A stretch of 6,613 bases of DNA from DATNBT01 sp964579765 (GCA_964579765.1 CAZOIK010000265.1:1-6613); one strand, 5' to 3'. Shown: positions 1 to 5,258, numbered from the stretch's first letter. Notes: generated by a model from the sequence alone, not told the origin. A program made the numbers and translations.

Positions 1-78
1 GGCGTCGCCCGCCATCAGCGCCTGGCGTGCGTTCGCCAGGTGCAGCATCTTCTGGAACGAATTTGCCCTTGCGTCCAC
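1..78 (-). CDS. possible partial CDS running off the left edge, function unknown
   Basis: On the minus strand this frame reads from a GTG at 78 towards the left edge, with residues such as NSFQKMLHLANARQALMAGD. The look is amphipathic and helical, and most codons end in G or C as in the neighbouring real genes. Above position 78 the same frame continues to the stop at 190-192, but with poor codon use, so the gene probably begins near 78 or at the ATG at 48. I see no convincing Shine-Dalgarno sequence before either start. It lies about 110 bases downstream of the small membrane protein gene and could belong to the same operon. The helical look would suit a TPR-like protein, but 26 residues are far too few to assign a family. 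Confidence 0.3.
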   Translation of the reverse strand, partial: MDARANSFQKMLHLANARQALMAGDA

Positions 79-189
79 GGCGTCCGGACGAGGTGCAAAA
101 CCGGCTCCGCCGCAAGTGCCACGCGCGCGCCGTCGCGACCCTCGTTCGAGGCGACCGCGTTGCTCTTTGTGAGCACTTCTTTTCAACCG

Positions 190-378
190 CTACGACTTCT
201 CCCGTAACGCCCACGTGGGATAGTCGATGCCGGCGTGGCGATTGATGACAATCGCCTGCAGCGTCAGCATGACGACCGCAATCTCAATCACGAGCAGGTG
301 CAAGGGCGCCGTAATGATCCCGAGCGACACGATCAACGTCGTGGCGCCTGCCGGCTGCTCGCCATACGACCGATTCAC
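190..378 (-). CDS. small (62-aa) hydrophobic membrane protein, translationally coupled to the AAA-SPOR ATPase
   Basis: A GTG start at 378-376 shares the bases GTGA with the TGA stop of the upstream ATPase gene (377-375), a typical translational-coupling overlap. The product is 62 residues: a short polar N-terminus (NRSYGEQPAG), a hydrophobic stretch at about residues 14-45 (including LHLLVIEIAVVMLTLQAIVI), then a polar tail with NRHAGIDYPTW and a final REKS, closed by TAG at 192-190. The antisense reading is rich in H, N, D, Q and R, as expected opposite a true membrane segment, so the minus strand is the coding one. The hydrophobic stretch is about 30 residues, longer than one ordinary helix, with a proline near residue 25 that could mark a kink or hairpin. 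The family is not recognised. Its position suggests an accessory inner-membrane partner of the ATPase. Confidence 0.6.
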   Translation of the reverse strand: MNRSYGEQPAGATTLIVSLGIITAPLHLLVIEIAVVMLTLQAIVINRHAGIDYPTWALREKS

Positions 379-1670
379 TTCTGCTCGGCCGCGTCGATGG
401 TTCTGATGTGCGCGTCGGGGAATTTCTCGAGCCCGATCTGCGCCTGCGCGTCGCGCGCCTCCTCCGCGGAGGCGTACGGCCCGACGAGCACGGCGTGCCA
501 CGCTCCCCCGTCGTCCGTCCTCGAGAACGCGGGCAGGCCGCGTGTCTTGAGTTGCTCCGTCAGGTTGTCGGCGTAGCGCGTTGTCTCGAACGACGCGACG
601 ACGACGACGTAGCTGGTGGAGGTGGGCAGGACGTTCGCCGCCGGTTCCTCGTCGGGCGGCGCGACGGGCGCCGGAGCCTGCGACAACGCAACGGGTGGCG
701 GCGTCACTCGCGCTGCCGCTCGCGACGCCGCTCGCGACGCCGCCCGCAGCGGCAGCCGCACCCAGCCGACCTGCCAGAACACCCACAGGAGCACGACCGT
801 GATCGCCGTGGGGCTGACGAGCATCAGGATCTGCGGCGCCAGCCGGAGCCGCTCGAGCGCCGAGACATGGACGTCGAGCCGGTGCGCCGCGTCGAGGACG
901 ACGCGGCCGCCAATCTCCTCGGCGTGCCGCTCGGCGCCGACTTCCAGCGCTCGCTCGTACAGCAGCGCGAGCGCATGCGGGTTGCCGTTCGACAGCCGGC
1001 CCATCGCCGCCGCGGCGCGCGACGTCAACAGCGGCCGGCGCGCGTCGGCGTCGTCGCCCGGCGCCTCCGACGCCAGCAGCGCCGATCGGCAGTCGAGATA
1101 GGGGCGAATCTCACGCCGCGTCAGCGTCGTGAGCACCGAGCGGCGCGACACGCGTTGACGCAGCGGCTGCAACTCGGGTTGCGCGAGCAGCGTGTCGAGC
1201 TCCGGCTGTCCGACGAGGAGGATCTGCAGCGGCACCGCGCCGGCCAGATTCAACAGGGCCCGCAGCTGCGCCAGGACCGCCGGTTGAATCTGGTGCGCGT
1301 CGTCGATCACGACGAGGGCGTGCGCGTCGGCGCGGCACTGCGTCTCGAGAAAGCGCTGGAGCATGCGGATGAGATCGTGGCAGCTCGCCGCGGCCGGGCG
1401 GGCGCTTGCCCACTCGACGGCCTGCGGCACGCCGAAATCGTGGAGGACCTGCCTGATGAGATCGTCAATCGTGAGAAACGGATCGGTGATGACGGAGAGC
1501 GCGAGCGGCGCGTCGAGCGCGCGCACGGCGGCGCTGCAGAGCGTGGTCTTGCCCGTGCCGCTGGCGCCGACGAGGAGGATCAACGCTTCGCGGCGCCGGA
1601 GCGCGCGCGATAGCTCATCAAGAGCGCGCGAGTACGATTCGCTCGAAAACATCAGCCGCGAATCCATCAC
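375..1670 (-). CDS. ExeA/GspA-like AAA ATPase with transmembrane segment and C-terminal SPOR domain
   Basis: A 431-residue predicted inner-membrane ATPase that probably couples nucleotide hydrolysis to peptidoglycan-associated assembly of a secretion or pilus machine. Seen directly: Walker A GASGTGKT at residues 35-42, Walker B LVVIDDAHQ at 119-127, the ExeA-type LLVGQPEL at 151-158, and the arginine-rich LRQRVSRR at 170-177. A hydrophobic helix follows at about 281-303, then an Ala/Arg and Ala/Pro-rich linker (309-349). A SPOR-like domain spans 353-425 with YVVVVASFETTRYADNL and the VGPYASAEEA motif typical of the fold. SPOR domains bind denuded glycan strands, which places this end in the periplasm. 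The N-terminus lacks the usual FGL..xPF motif of ExeA proteins and begins at the region equivalent to PRFLY. AAGGAG lies 5 bases before the GTG at 1670 and 8 before the ATG at 1667; either may be used. It overlaps the next gene by four bases. Confidence 0.9.
   Translation of the reverse strand: MMDSRLMFSSESYSRALDELSRALRRREALILLVGASGTGKTTLCSAAVRALDAPLALSVITDPFLTIDDLIRQVLHDFGVPQAVEWASARPAAASCHDLIRMLQRFLETQCRADAHALVVIDDAHQIQPAVLAQLRALLNLAGAVPLQILLVGQPELDTLLAQPELQPLRQRVSRRSVLTTLTRREIRPYLDCRSALLASEAPGDDADARRPLLTSRAAAAMGRLSNGNPHALALLYERALEVGAERHAEEIGGRVVLDAAHRLDVHVSALERLRLAPQILMLVSPTAITVVLLWVFWQVGWVRLPLRAASRAASRAAARVTPPPVALSQAPAPVAPPDEEPAANVLPTSTSYVVVVASFETTRYADNLTEQLKTRGLPAFSRTDDGGAWHAVLVGPYASAEEARDAQAQIGLEKFPDAHIRTIDAAEQK
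703..750 (-). repeat. 12-bp in-frame tandem repeat in the ATPase linker
   Basis: On the plus strand GCCGCTCGCGAC occurs twice without a gap (715-726, 727-738), with degenerate copies on both sides. On the coding strand it gives RAASRAASRAAAR, residues 309-321, directly after the transmembrane helix. The period is four codons, so gain or loss of units changes only the length of the positively charged stretch flanking the membrane. Confidence 0.75.
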
Positions 1671-1727
1671 GCTCGCTCCTTCACAGCTCGTCGATTTTAG
1701 CGCGGCGCCGGTTCATACTGAAGTGTC
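1671..1727 (-). promoter_or_regulatory. short divergent intergenic region with possible -10 for the ATPase operon
   Basis: Only 57 bases separate the divergent starts at 1670 and 1728, so both promoters must sit here or inside the neighbouring genes. On the minus strand TAAAAT (plus 1694-1699) resembles a -10 box. TTCAGT lies 18 bases upstream as a weak -35 (three of six). The resulting leader would be under 20 bases and include AAGGAG. No clear promoter is visible for the plus-strand gene, whose ATG has only a weak GAAG upstream. Confidence 0.3.
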
Positions 1728-2432
1728 ATGCGCGTGTACCTCATCAGTGCGATTCTCTCCATGGCGTCGTTGGCGCACGCCGCTAGCTCGACTGTGGCGA
1801 GCGTCACGGCGCTGCCGCTGTCCGATCGCTCATCCGTCGTGCTGCAGCTGACTGCGCCCGCGGCCAACGCCGGCGAAGCAGACTCCGCCGACGCCACCAC
1901 CGTCATTGTCGAGGTAGGCCCGCTCGACCACGGGCCCCGCGCCGAGACGCTGACGCCCGACGCGACGCTCCCCTGCATCGCCGACGTGACCGTTCGGGCG
2001 ATCGTGAAGACCGGCGCCCCCTTCGCGCGCATGGTCGTGCGGCTGCACGAGCCGTGCGCGCACGGCGTCCGCGTCGCCGGCTCGCGCGGCAAAGTGGATA
2101 CCGCCCCGGCGCCGGCCCCCCCGCGCGCGGCCGCGGCGCCGGACGTCCGGAGCCTGGACACGACAGACGTCGCGCAGACCTACGCGACGCTCGAGGCGGA
2201 TGCCACGAGCCGGGCGGCGGCGCTGGCGGCCCGGCCCGACGTCAAGGCGCTGCAGGCGCTGCGCGTCGAGATCGACGGCCGCGACGCGCAGCTCGGACAC
2301 CGGCGGCCGGACGTGACGGCGCGCGTGCACGCGCTGCTCGATCTGCGCCTCGCCGAGGCGCGGGCGCTGCAGTTGAAACTCGACGGCATCGCCCTGCGCC
2401 AGTCGCTCGGTCGAGACACGCCGGCGCCGTAG
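1728..2432 (+). CDS. exported AMIN-like periplasmic protein
   Basis: A 234-residue protein. Residues 1-18 form a signal peptide (MRVYLISAILSMASLAHA, probable cleavage after AHA). Residues 20-105 look like an AMIN-type beta domain: TVASVTALPLSDRSSVVLQL, then VIVEVGPL, and near the end of the domain FARMVVRLHEPCAHGVRV. AMIN domains are found in cell-wall amidases and in PilQ-type secretins, where they bind peptidoglycan. An Ala/Pro linker at about 110-130 leads to a helical, charged C-terminal half (140-225) likely to be coiled. The gene is divergent from the SPOR ATPase gene, so two wall-associated proteins share one short intergenic region. That supports a role in an envelope-spanning machine. 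The match to AMIN is by pattern only, and the C-terminal half is unassigned. Confidence 0.75.
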   Translation: MRVYLISAILSMASLAHAASSTVASVTALPLSDRSSVVLQLTAPAANAGEADSADATTVIVEVGPLDHGPRAETLTPDATLPCIADVTVRAIVKTGAPFARMVVRLHEPCAHGVRVAGSRGKVDTAPAPAPPRAAAAPDVRSLDTTDVAQTYATLEADATSRAAALAARPDVKALQALRVEIDGRDAQLGHRRPDVTARVHALLDLRLAEARALQLKLDGIALRQSLGRDTPAP

Positions 2433-3134
2433 CTACTTCTTCACGCCGCTCGTCGCGCGCACGTCGCGATCGAGCGCGCGTGTGAAGGCGCGCGCCGACG
2501 TCGTCATCAGCACGGGCGCCGTGCCGAGCGCGATGTCGCGCACGCGGACGACCGAGCCGTACGCGCGGACGTTGGCGTCGGTGTCAGGCCGCAGCGTGCC
2601 GCCCGACAGGTCGATGCCGGCGAACAGCCCGCGCGATCGCGAGTACGAGAGCATCTCGGCCCGCATCTGCGCGTCGGTCGCGGCCGTCGCCGTCCGGCCG
2701 ATCGGTCCCGCGGCAATCGACGCGTCGGCGCCGAGCGTCACCTTGTTGCCGAGCAGCTTCTCCACGCCGCTGCGGTTCATGATCATCAGCACCAGGTCGG
2801 TTGACTGGACGCCCGCCTGCAGTCCCGCGCTGCCCTTGGCGAGCGTCATGAACACCGGCGCACCCCACGTACGAGCGTGCCGGCAGCTCATCACGCCGGA
2901 GCCGAACTCGCCGCCGATGATGAAGCCGGCCTTCTTCACCGACGGAATGACGACCACGCATTCCGCCCTGGCCCAGATGTCTTCAGGGATGGCGTCGTCC
3001 GCCGTCCTGAATTCGCTGAGCACCTGCGTGGACTCGTTGAGCCGCTTCGCGTCGTCTTTGGACGGTGCGGCGAACGTCGTCGTCGCGACGCACAGCGCTG
3101 CCAGACCGGCGAACAGTGCCTTCATGCTGTGCAT
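2433..3134 (-). CDS. exported SYLF-domain (Ysc84/DUF500-type) lipid-binding protein
   Basis: A 233-residue protein with a signal peptide at residues 1-22/23 (hydrophobic core ALFAGLAALCVATTTFA; Cys15 is not in a good lipobox). A SYLF domain follows: VLSEFRTADDAIPEDIWARA at 39-58, CVVVIPSVKKAGFIIGGEFG and onward, GLQAGVQSTDLVLMIMN at about 104-120, and an ASIAAGPIGR...SYSRSRGLFAGIDLSGG block at about 138-180. SYLF domains bind phosphoinositide-like or other anionic lipids in eukaryotes. Bacterial members are usually secreted or outer-membrane proteins of uncertain role. The ATG at 3134 is chosen because AGGAGGT lies 6 bases upstream; the ATG at 3125 would be too far. The TAG stop (2435-2433) abuts the TAG of the convergent gene with no base between. 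Confidence 0.92.
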   Translation of the reverse strand: MHSMKALFAGLAALCVATTTFAAPSKDDAKRLNESTQVLSEFRTADDAIPEDIWARAECVVVIPSVKKAGFIIGGEFGSGVMSCRHARTWGAPVFMTLAKGSAGLQAGVQSTDLVLMIMNRSGVEKLLGNKVTLGADASIAAGPIGRTATAATDAQMRAEMLSYSRSRGLFAGIDLSGGTLRPDTDANVRAYGSVVRVRDIALGTAPVLMTTSARAFTRALDRDVRATSGVKK

Positions 3135-3158
3135 GGCTTCACCTCCTGATGCGGAGGT
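3131..3158 (-). promoter_or_regulatory. hairpin that pairs the Shine-Dalgarno of the SYLF gene
   Basis: On the coding strand ACCTCC, loop GCATCA, GGAGGT form a perfect 6-bp stem (plus 3141-3146 with 3153-3158), extendable by one G-U pair. The 3' arm is the ribosome-binding sequence itself. The loop GCAT (plus 3149-3152) is also complementary to ATGC, the start codon plus one base (plus 3131-3134). A pseudoknot masking both SD and start is therefore possible on paper. Complementarity is seen directly; regulation is inferred. Confidence 0.5.
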
Positions 3159-3301
3159 ATCGACCCAAGAAGCGCGCCGACGCGGCCCGGGGGGGGCGGG
3201 AATCCGGCTGCCGGCCGCGGCTCCCCGTCGGCCGGGAGCGGCTGACGGCCGGCCATGCGCGAGACATCGGACGGAGGGCGCCGCGTCCTGGACGGGGTGC
3301 G

Positions 3302-3339
3302 CGGGCCGTCGGACGGCCCGTCCGGGGCGCGGAGCCCCG
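3302..3339. repeat. pair of adjacent perfect GC hairpins
   Basis: CGGGCCGTC and GACGGCCCG (3302-3310, 3312-3320) form a 9-bp perfect dyad around one base. CGGGGC and GCCCCG (3323-3328, 3334-3339) form a 6-bp stem with a 5-base loop right after it. Neither is followed by a T or A run, so they do not look like intrinsic terminators for either strand. Confidence 0.6.
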
Positions 3340-3504
3340 CGTCCGGTTGGCGGCGACGTCCGTCCGGTCAGCGGAAGGGTCCGTCCGGTCCGCGGGACCG
3401 TCCGTCCGGTCCGCGGCGCCCTCCGTCCGGTCCGCGGGATCGTGCTGCCGGTCCCCGGCGCTCCGCTGCCAGTCCCGCGCGCGCCGTTGCCGGTCGCCGC
3501 GCAG
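3316..3504 (+). repeat. 21-bp tandem repeat array, about eight to nine units
   Basis: The core GTCCGTCCGGTC recurs at exact 21-base intervals: 3358, 3379, 3400, 3421 (one change), then more diverged units at 3442, 3463 and 3484, and a related unit at 3337. A poor match starts at 3316. CCGGTC is the best conserved part; the last nine bases of each unit vary. The period is seven codons. On the plus strand the units read as R/L-P-V-x-G-x-V, with silent changes in several codons (GTT/GTC, GGA/GGG/GGC, CCA/CCG). On the minus strand they read as PADRT-type heptads. No start or ribosome-binding site is attached to either reading. Confidence 0.8.
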
Positions 3505-3531
3505 GCCGGCCAGGCAGCGGAGCGGCGATCG

Positions 3532-3912
3532 TTACGCCGCGTGGACCCGGATCTCGGGCGCTTTGTCGTCGTAGAACGCCAGGCGTGCCTTGAGCGCCTC
3601 GTGCTCGTCGTACGGCTCTTCGTAACTCCAGACCGCGTCGTCGAGCGCGCGGCCGCCGGCGCGGAGGGTGAAGTAGTGCGCCGTGCCCTTGAACGGGCAG
3701 CGCGAGGTCGTCGCCGTGCGGGTGAGCTTCTCCATGCGGACGTCGCCGCGCGGGAAGTAGAAGCGCGGCTGGTGGCCGTCCTCGTCCACCTCGATCACGT
3801 CGGTGGAGTCCGCGACCACGTCGCCGTCGATTTCGGCCACCATTCGCCGATCGACGTGGCGTTCGCGGACCTTGTGCTCGGGGTGTTCGCGGTGTCCTGG
3901 TGACTTCGCCAT
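3532..3912 (-). CDS. DUF427 family protein
   Basis: A 126-residue cytoplasmic protein (no signal peptide or membrane segment). The family signature is clear: RFYFPRGDVRM at about residues 49-59, followed by LTRTATTSRCPFKGTAHYF and later AVWSYEEPYDEHEALKARLAFY. The conserved CPFKGTA block and the W-Y/FY positions match the DUF427 beta fold, a small single-domain family of unknown biochemical role, usually 90-130 residues, so this copy is full length. The N-terminal 20 residues are basic and histidine-rich (HREHPEHKVRERHVDRR) and lie outside the domain. The ATG at 3912 follows GGAGGAG with 8 bases spacing. An out-of-frame ATG at 3919 lies between them. Downstream is the gene-free repeat region, so it is probably monocistronic. 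Confidence 0.9.
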   Translation of the reverse strand: MAKSPGHREHPEHKVRERHVDRRMVAEIDGDVVADSTDVIEVDEDGHQPRFYFPRGDVRMEKLTRTATTSRCPFKGTAHYFTLRAGGRALDDAVWSYEEPYDEHEALKARLAFYDDKAPEIRVHAA

Positions 3913-3971
3913 GAGTCATTCTCCTCCCGCGGGCCGGGCGTGCAACCCGCGCGCCCGACATTTGCACCTAG

Positions 3972-4041
3972 GGCGGCCCGTTCAGGGCCGCCGACGCCGG
4001 CGAACGCGCCTGCGGTCGTCGCGTCCGGCTTTAGCCGGACG
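3972..4041. repeat. two REP-like palindromic hairpins upstream of tRNA-Gly
   Basis: The first hairpin, GGCGGCCC-GTTCA-GGGCCGCC (3972-3992), has a perfect 8-bp stem. The second, CGTCCGGC-TTTA-GCCGGACG (4022-4041), is also a perfect 8-bp stem. The first shares the GCGGCCC..TTCAGGGCCGC theme with the hairpins at 4240-4260 and 5735-5755. The pairing suggests dispersed REP-type elements rather than gene-specific terminators. Confidence 0.65.
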
Positions 4042-4053
4042 GCTCGTTCGTGG

Positions 4054-4059
4054 TAATTT
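4054..4059 (+). promoter_or_regulatory. possible -10 box for tRNA-Gly
   Basis: TAATTT lies 12 bases before the mature 5' end of tRNA-Gly in an otherwise GC-rich stretch, a reasonable -10 position for a stable-RNA gene. The matching -35 would fall in the 3' arm of the second REP hairpin and is weak (TTAGCC). This is suggestive only. Confidence 0.3.
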
Positions 4060-4071
4060 AGGGGTTCGCGA

Positions 4072-4146
4072 GCGGGAATAACTCAGTGGTAGAGTGCGAC
4101 CTTGCCAAGGTCGAAGTCGCGGGTTCGAATCCCGTTTCCCGCTCCA
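4072..4146 (+). tRNA. tRNA-Gly, anticodon GCC
   Basis: A complete cloverleaf. The acceptor GCGGGAA (4072-4078) pairs with TTCCCGC (4136-4142). The D arm is ACTC...GAGT. The anticodon stem CGACC/GGTCG encloses the loop TTGCCAA with anticodon GCC at 4104-4106. The variable loop is AAGTC, and the T arm GCGGG-TTCGAAT-CCCGT has one G-T closing pair. Discriminator T4143 and a genomically encoded CCA (4144-4146) follow. It would decode GGC and GGT glycine codons. Confidence 0.97.
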
Positions 4147-4154
4147 TTGTTCAC

Positions 4155-4176
4155 TCCGGGGGCCCTGCCCCCCGGA
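4155..4176 (+). repeat. GC hairpin following tRNA-Gly
   Basis: TCCGGGGG and CCCCCGGA (4155-4162, 4169-4176) form a perfect 8-bp stem with a 6-base loop, nine bases after the tRNA CCA. It may mark the tRNA 3' end or stop transcription. Without a T run it is not a standard intrinsic terminator, and it could equally be another dispersed palindrome. Confidence 0.5.
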
Positions 4177-4234
4177 CACGCACGCTCCGCGCGGGTGGGG
4201 CCCGACGCCCACTCCGCTTCGCGTGCCGGATGTT

Positions 4235-4260
4235 CGTAGCGCGGCCCTTTCAGGGCCGCG
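4235..4260 (+). repeat. REP-like hairpin, copy A (direct repeat of 5730-5755)
   Basis: The motif CGTAGCGCGGCCC, loop TTTCA, GGGCCGCG carries a perfect 8-bp stem (4240-4247 with 4253-4260). The same motif recurs in the same orientation at 5730-5755 with one change. Both copies are intergenic, and they bracket tRNA-Cys and the lower-GC segment. Confidence 0.75.
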
Positions 4261-4273
4261 AGCCGTTTTCAGG

Positions 4274-4347
4274 GGCGCCGTCGCCAAGAGGTAAGGCAGA
4301 GGTCTGCAAAACCTCCACCCCCGGTTCAAATCCGGGCGGCGCCTCCA
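4274..4347 (+). tRNA. tRNA-Cys, anticodon GCA
   Basis: A complete cloverleaf. The acceptor GGCGCCG (4274-4280) pairs with CGGCGCC (4337-4343). The short D stem is GCC/GGC. The anticodon stem GAGGT/ACCTC encloses the loop CTGCAAA with anticodon GCA at 4306-4308. The T arm is CCCGG-TTCAAAT-CCGGG. Discriminator T4344 (the U73 identity base for cysteine) and an encoded CCA (4345-4347) follow. It is separated from tRNA-Gly by 127 bases containing two hairpins, so co-transcription is possible but not certain. Confidence 0.97.
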
Positions 4348-4401
4348 CTTTTCCCTAAGAAAATCGGCCCGCACGCATGGCGCCTCGCAGGCATTTCGCC
4401 C

Positions 4402-4423
4402 AACCGTAGCCAAACCGTAGCCA
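4402..4423. repeat. perfect 11-bp tandem duplication downstream of tRNA-Cys
   Basis: AACCGTAGCCA occurs twice head-to-tail (4402-4412, 4413-4423), followed by AACGG, the beginning of a third copy. It starts 55 bases after the tRNA-Cys CCA, at the point where base composition drops. Short repeats of this kind near a tRNA and a recombinase relic could be recombinase arm sites, but that is inference. Confidence 0.6.
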
Positions 4424-4508
4424 AACGGCGAGAGGCTCTCGCACCGGTAGACACTGCGGCGTTAGTCATTCGCAATCAAGGACGATGGACGCGAACAGAT
4501 AGACTCCA

Positions 4509-5258
4509 ATGATGCGCATCGCGGTCGTATCAGACATTCACGCGAATCTGACAGCATTGGACGCCGTGATCGCCGATTTGCGTACGACCGCGCCAGACCT
4601 CATCGTTCAGGGTGGCGACTTGGTCGTCGGCGGACCGCGTCCAGCGGAAGTCATCGACCGAATCCGCGAGATGAACTGGCCGGGTGTCTACGGCAACACC
4701 GAAGAAGCGTTATGGGCGCCGCATCGCCTCTCTGAGATGCTCCATGCACCCCATCTGCATCGGATCAGAGATCTCAGCCTCACGCATACGCTGCCGGCGA
4801 CGCTCGAAGCCATCGGCGATAACCGACTCGCGTGGCTTCGCACGCTGCCGCTGCGATGGTCGGGTCACAATCTGACGGTGGTGCACGCGGTCCCAAACGA
4901 CGCGTGGGGGATAGTTGCTGCGACTGCGTTGGATGAGGATATGGAACGCGTCTACGGAGTACTGGGGTCGTCACGCGTCGTCTACGGACATATTCACACG
5001 CCCTTCGTACGCAACCTGCGGACGTTGACGCTCTCGAATACTGGCGCGGTGAGCCAGTCGTTTGACGGTGACACGCGCGCGGCCTACGCGCTCGTCGATG
5101 ACGATCGAGTCGAGATCAGACGCGTCGAGTACGACATCGAAACGGAGGTTCGGCTACTGCTCCGCAGTAACGACCCGTTCGCTGAATCGACGGCTCAAAC
5201 GCTTCGAACTGGCAGATATGTTCCGCTACGAGATGAAGCGGATTCGAAGTCGGATTAA
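4509..5258 (+). CDS. calcineurin-like (YfcE/MJ0936-type) metallophosphoesterase
   Basis: A 249-residue cytoplasmic two-metal phosphoesterase. Metal-ligand motifs are in order: SDIHAN (Asp9, His11), GGD (Asp37), GNTE (Asn63), VVHAVP (His126) and GHIH (His161, His163). SNTGAVSQSFDGD, downstream of these, is typical of this subfamily. The third motif reads GNTE where many phosphoesterases have GNHD; substitution of that His is common in YfcE/MJ0936-like enzymes, which act on phosphodiesters, so activity is plausible but the substrate is unknown. Two ATGs in tandem (4509, 4512) lie just after an in-frame TAG at 4500, so the start is fixed to one of them. No good ribosome-binding sequence is visible. 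GC content and codon use are visibly lower than in the flanking genes, consistent with acquisition. The TAA stop overlaps that of the opposing recombinase relic. Confidence 0.92.
   Translation: MMRIAVVSDIHANLTALDAVIADLRTTAPDLIVQGGDLVVGGPRPAEVIDRIREMNWPGVYGNTEEALWAPHRLSEMLHAPHLHRIRDLSLTHTLPATLEAIGDNRLAWLRTLPLRWSGHNLTVVHAVPNDAWGIVAATALDEDMERVYGVLGSSRVVYGHIHTPFVRNLRTLTLSNTGAVSQSFDGDTRAAYALVDDDRVEIRRVEYDIETEVRLLLRSNDPFAESTAQTLRTGRYVPLRDEADSKSD

Larger units (their letters stand above)
3135..3531. other. 397-bp gene-free stretch between the SYLF and DUF427 genes
   Basis: No frame here looks like a stand-alone gene. Long open frames exist on both strands, but they arise from high GC and run unbroken into the antisense of the flanking genes. 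The stretch holds the SYLF translation signal, two adjacent GC hairpins (3302-3339) and a 21-bp tandem array (3316-3504), listed separately. A promoter for the SYLF gene must lie in it or upstream, but no clear -10/-35 pair is visible. Confidence 0.6.

Noticed and set aside
27..245. Plus-strand open frame of 72 codons at the left edge
   Set aside because: The composition is Arg/Thr-rich, the 3' part is antisense to the small membrane protein, and no ribosome-binding site is visible.
408..1613. Plus-strand open frame of 401 codons
   Set aside because: It is Arg-rich antisense to the ATPase, whose Walker motifs fix the minus strand as coding.
3337..3504. CRISPR array
   Set aside because: Units are contiguous with a 21-bp period and no unique spacers, and no cas genes are present.
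3255..3593. Plus-strand Arg/Pro/Gly-rich frame (PSGPR repeats)
   Set aside because: It is the second reading of the 21-bp array. It has no ribosome-binding site and runs into the antisense of the DUF427 gene.
2482..3903. Plus-strand open frame of 473 codons
   Set aside because: It is antisense to the SYLF gene, crosses the repeat array and then runs antisense to the DUF427 gene. The flanking real genes have clear domains and ribosome-binding sites on the other strand.
4155..4176. Intrinsic terminator of tRNA-Gly
   Set aside because: The stem is strong, but no T run follows it, so it is listed only as a hairpin.
3982..4413. Minus-strand open frame of 143 codons with strings such as GKRDSNPRL
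   Set aside because: It is the reverse translation of the two tRNA genes and adjoining hairpins, a well-known false protein.
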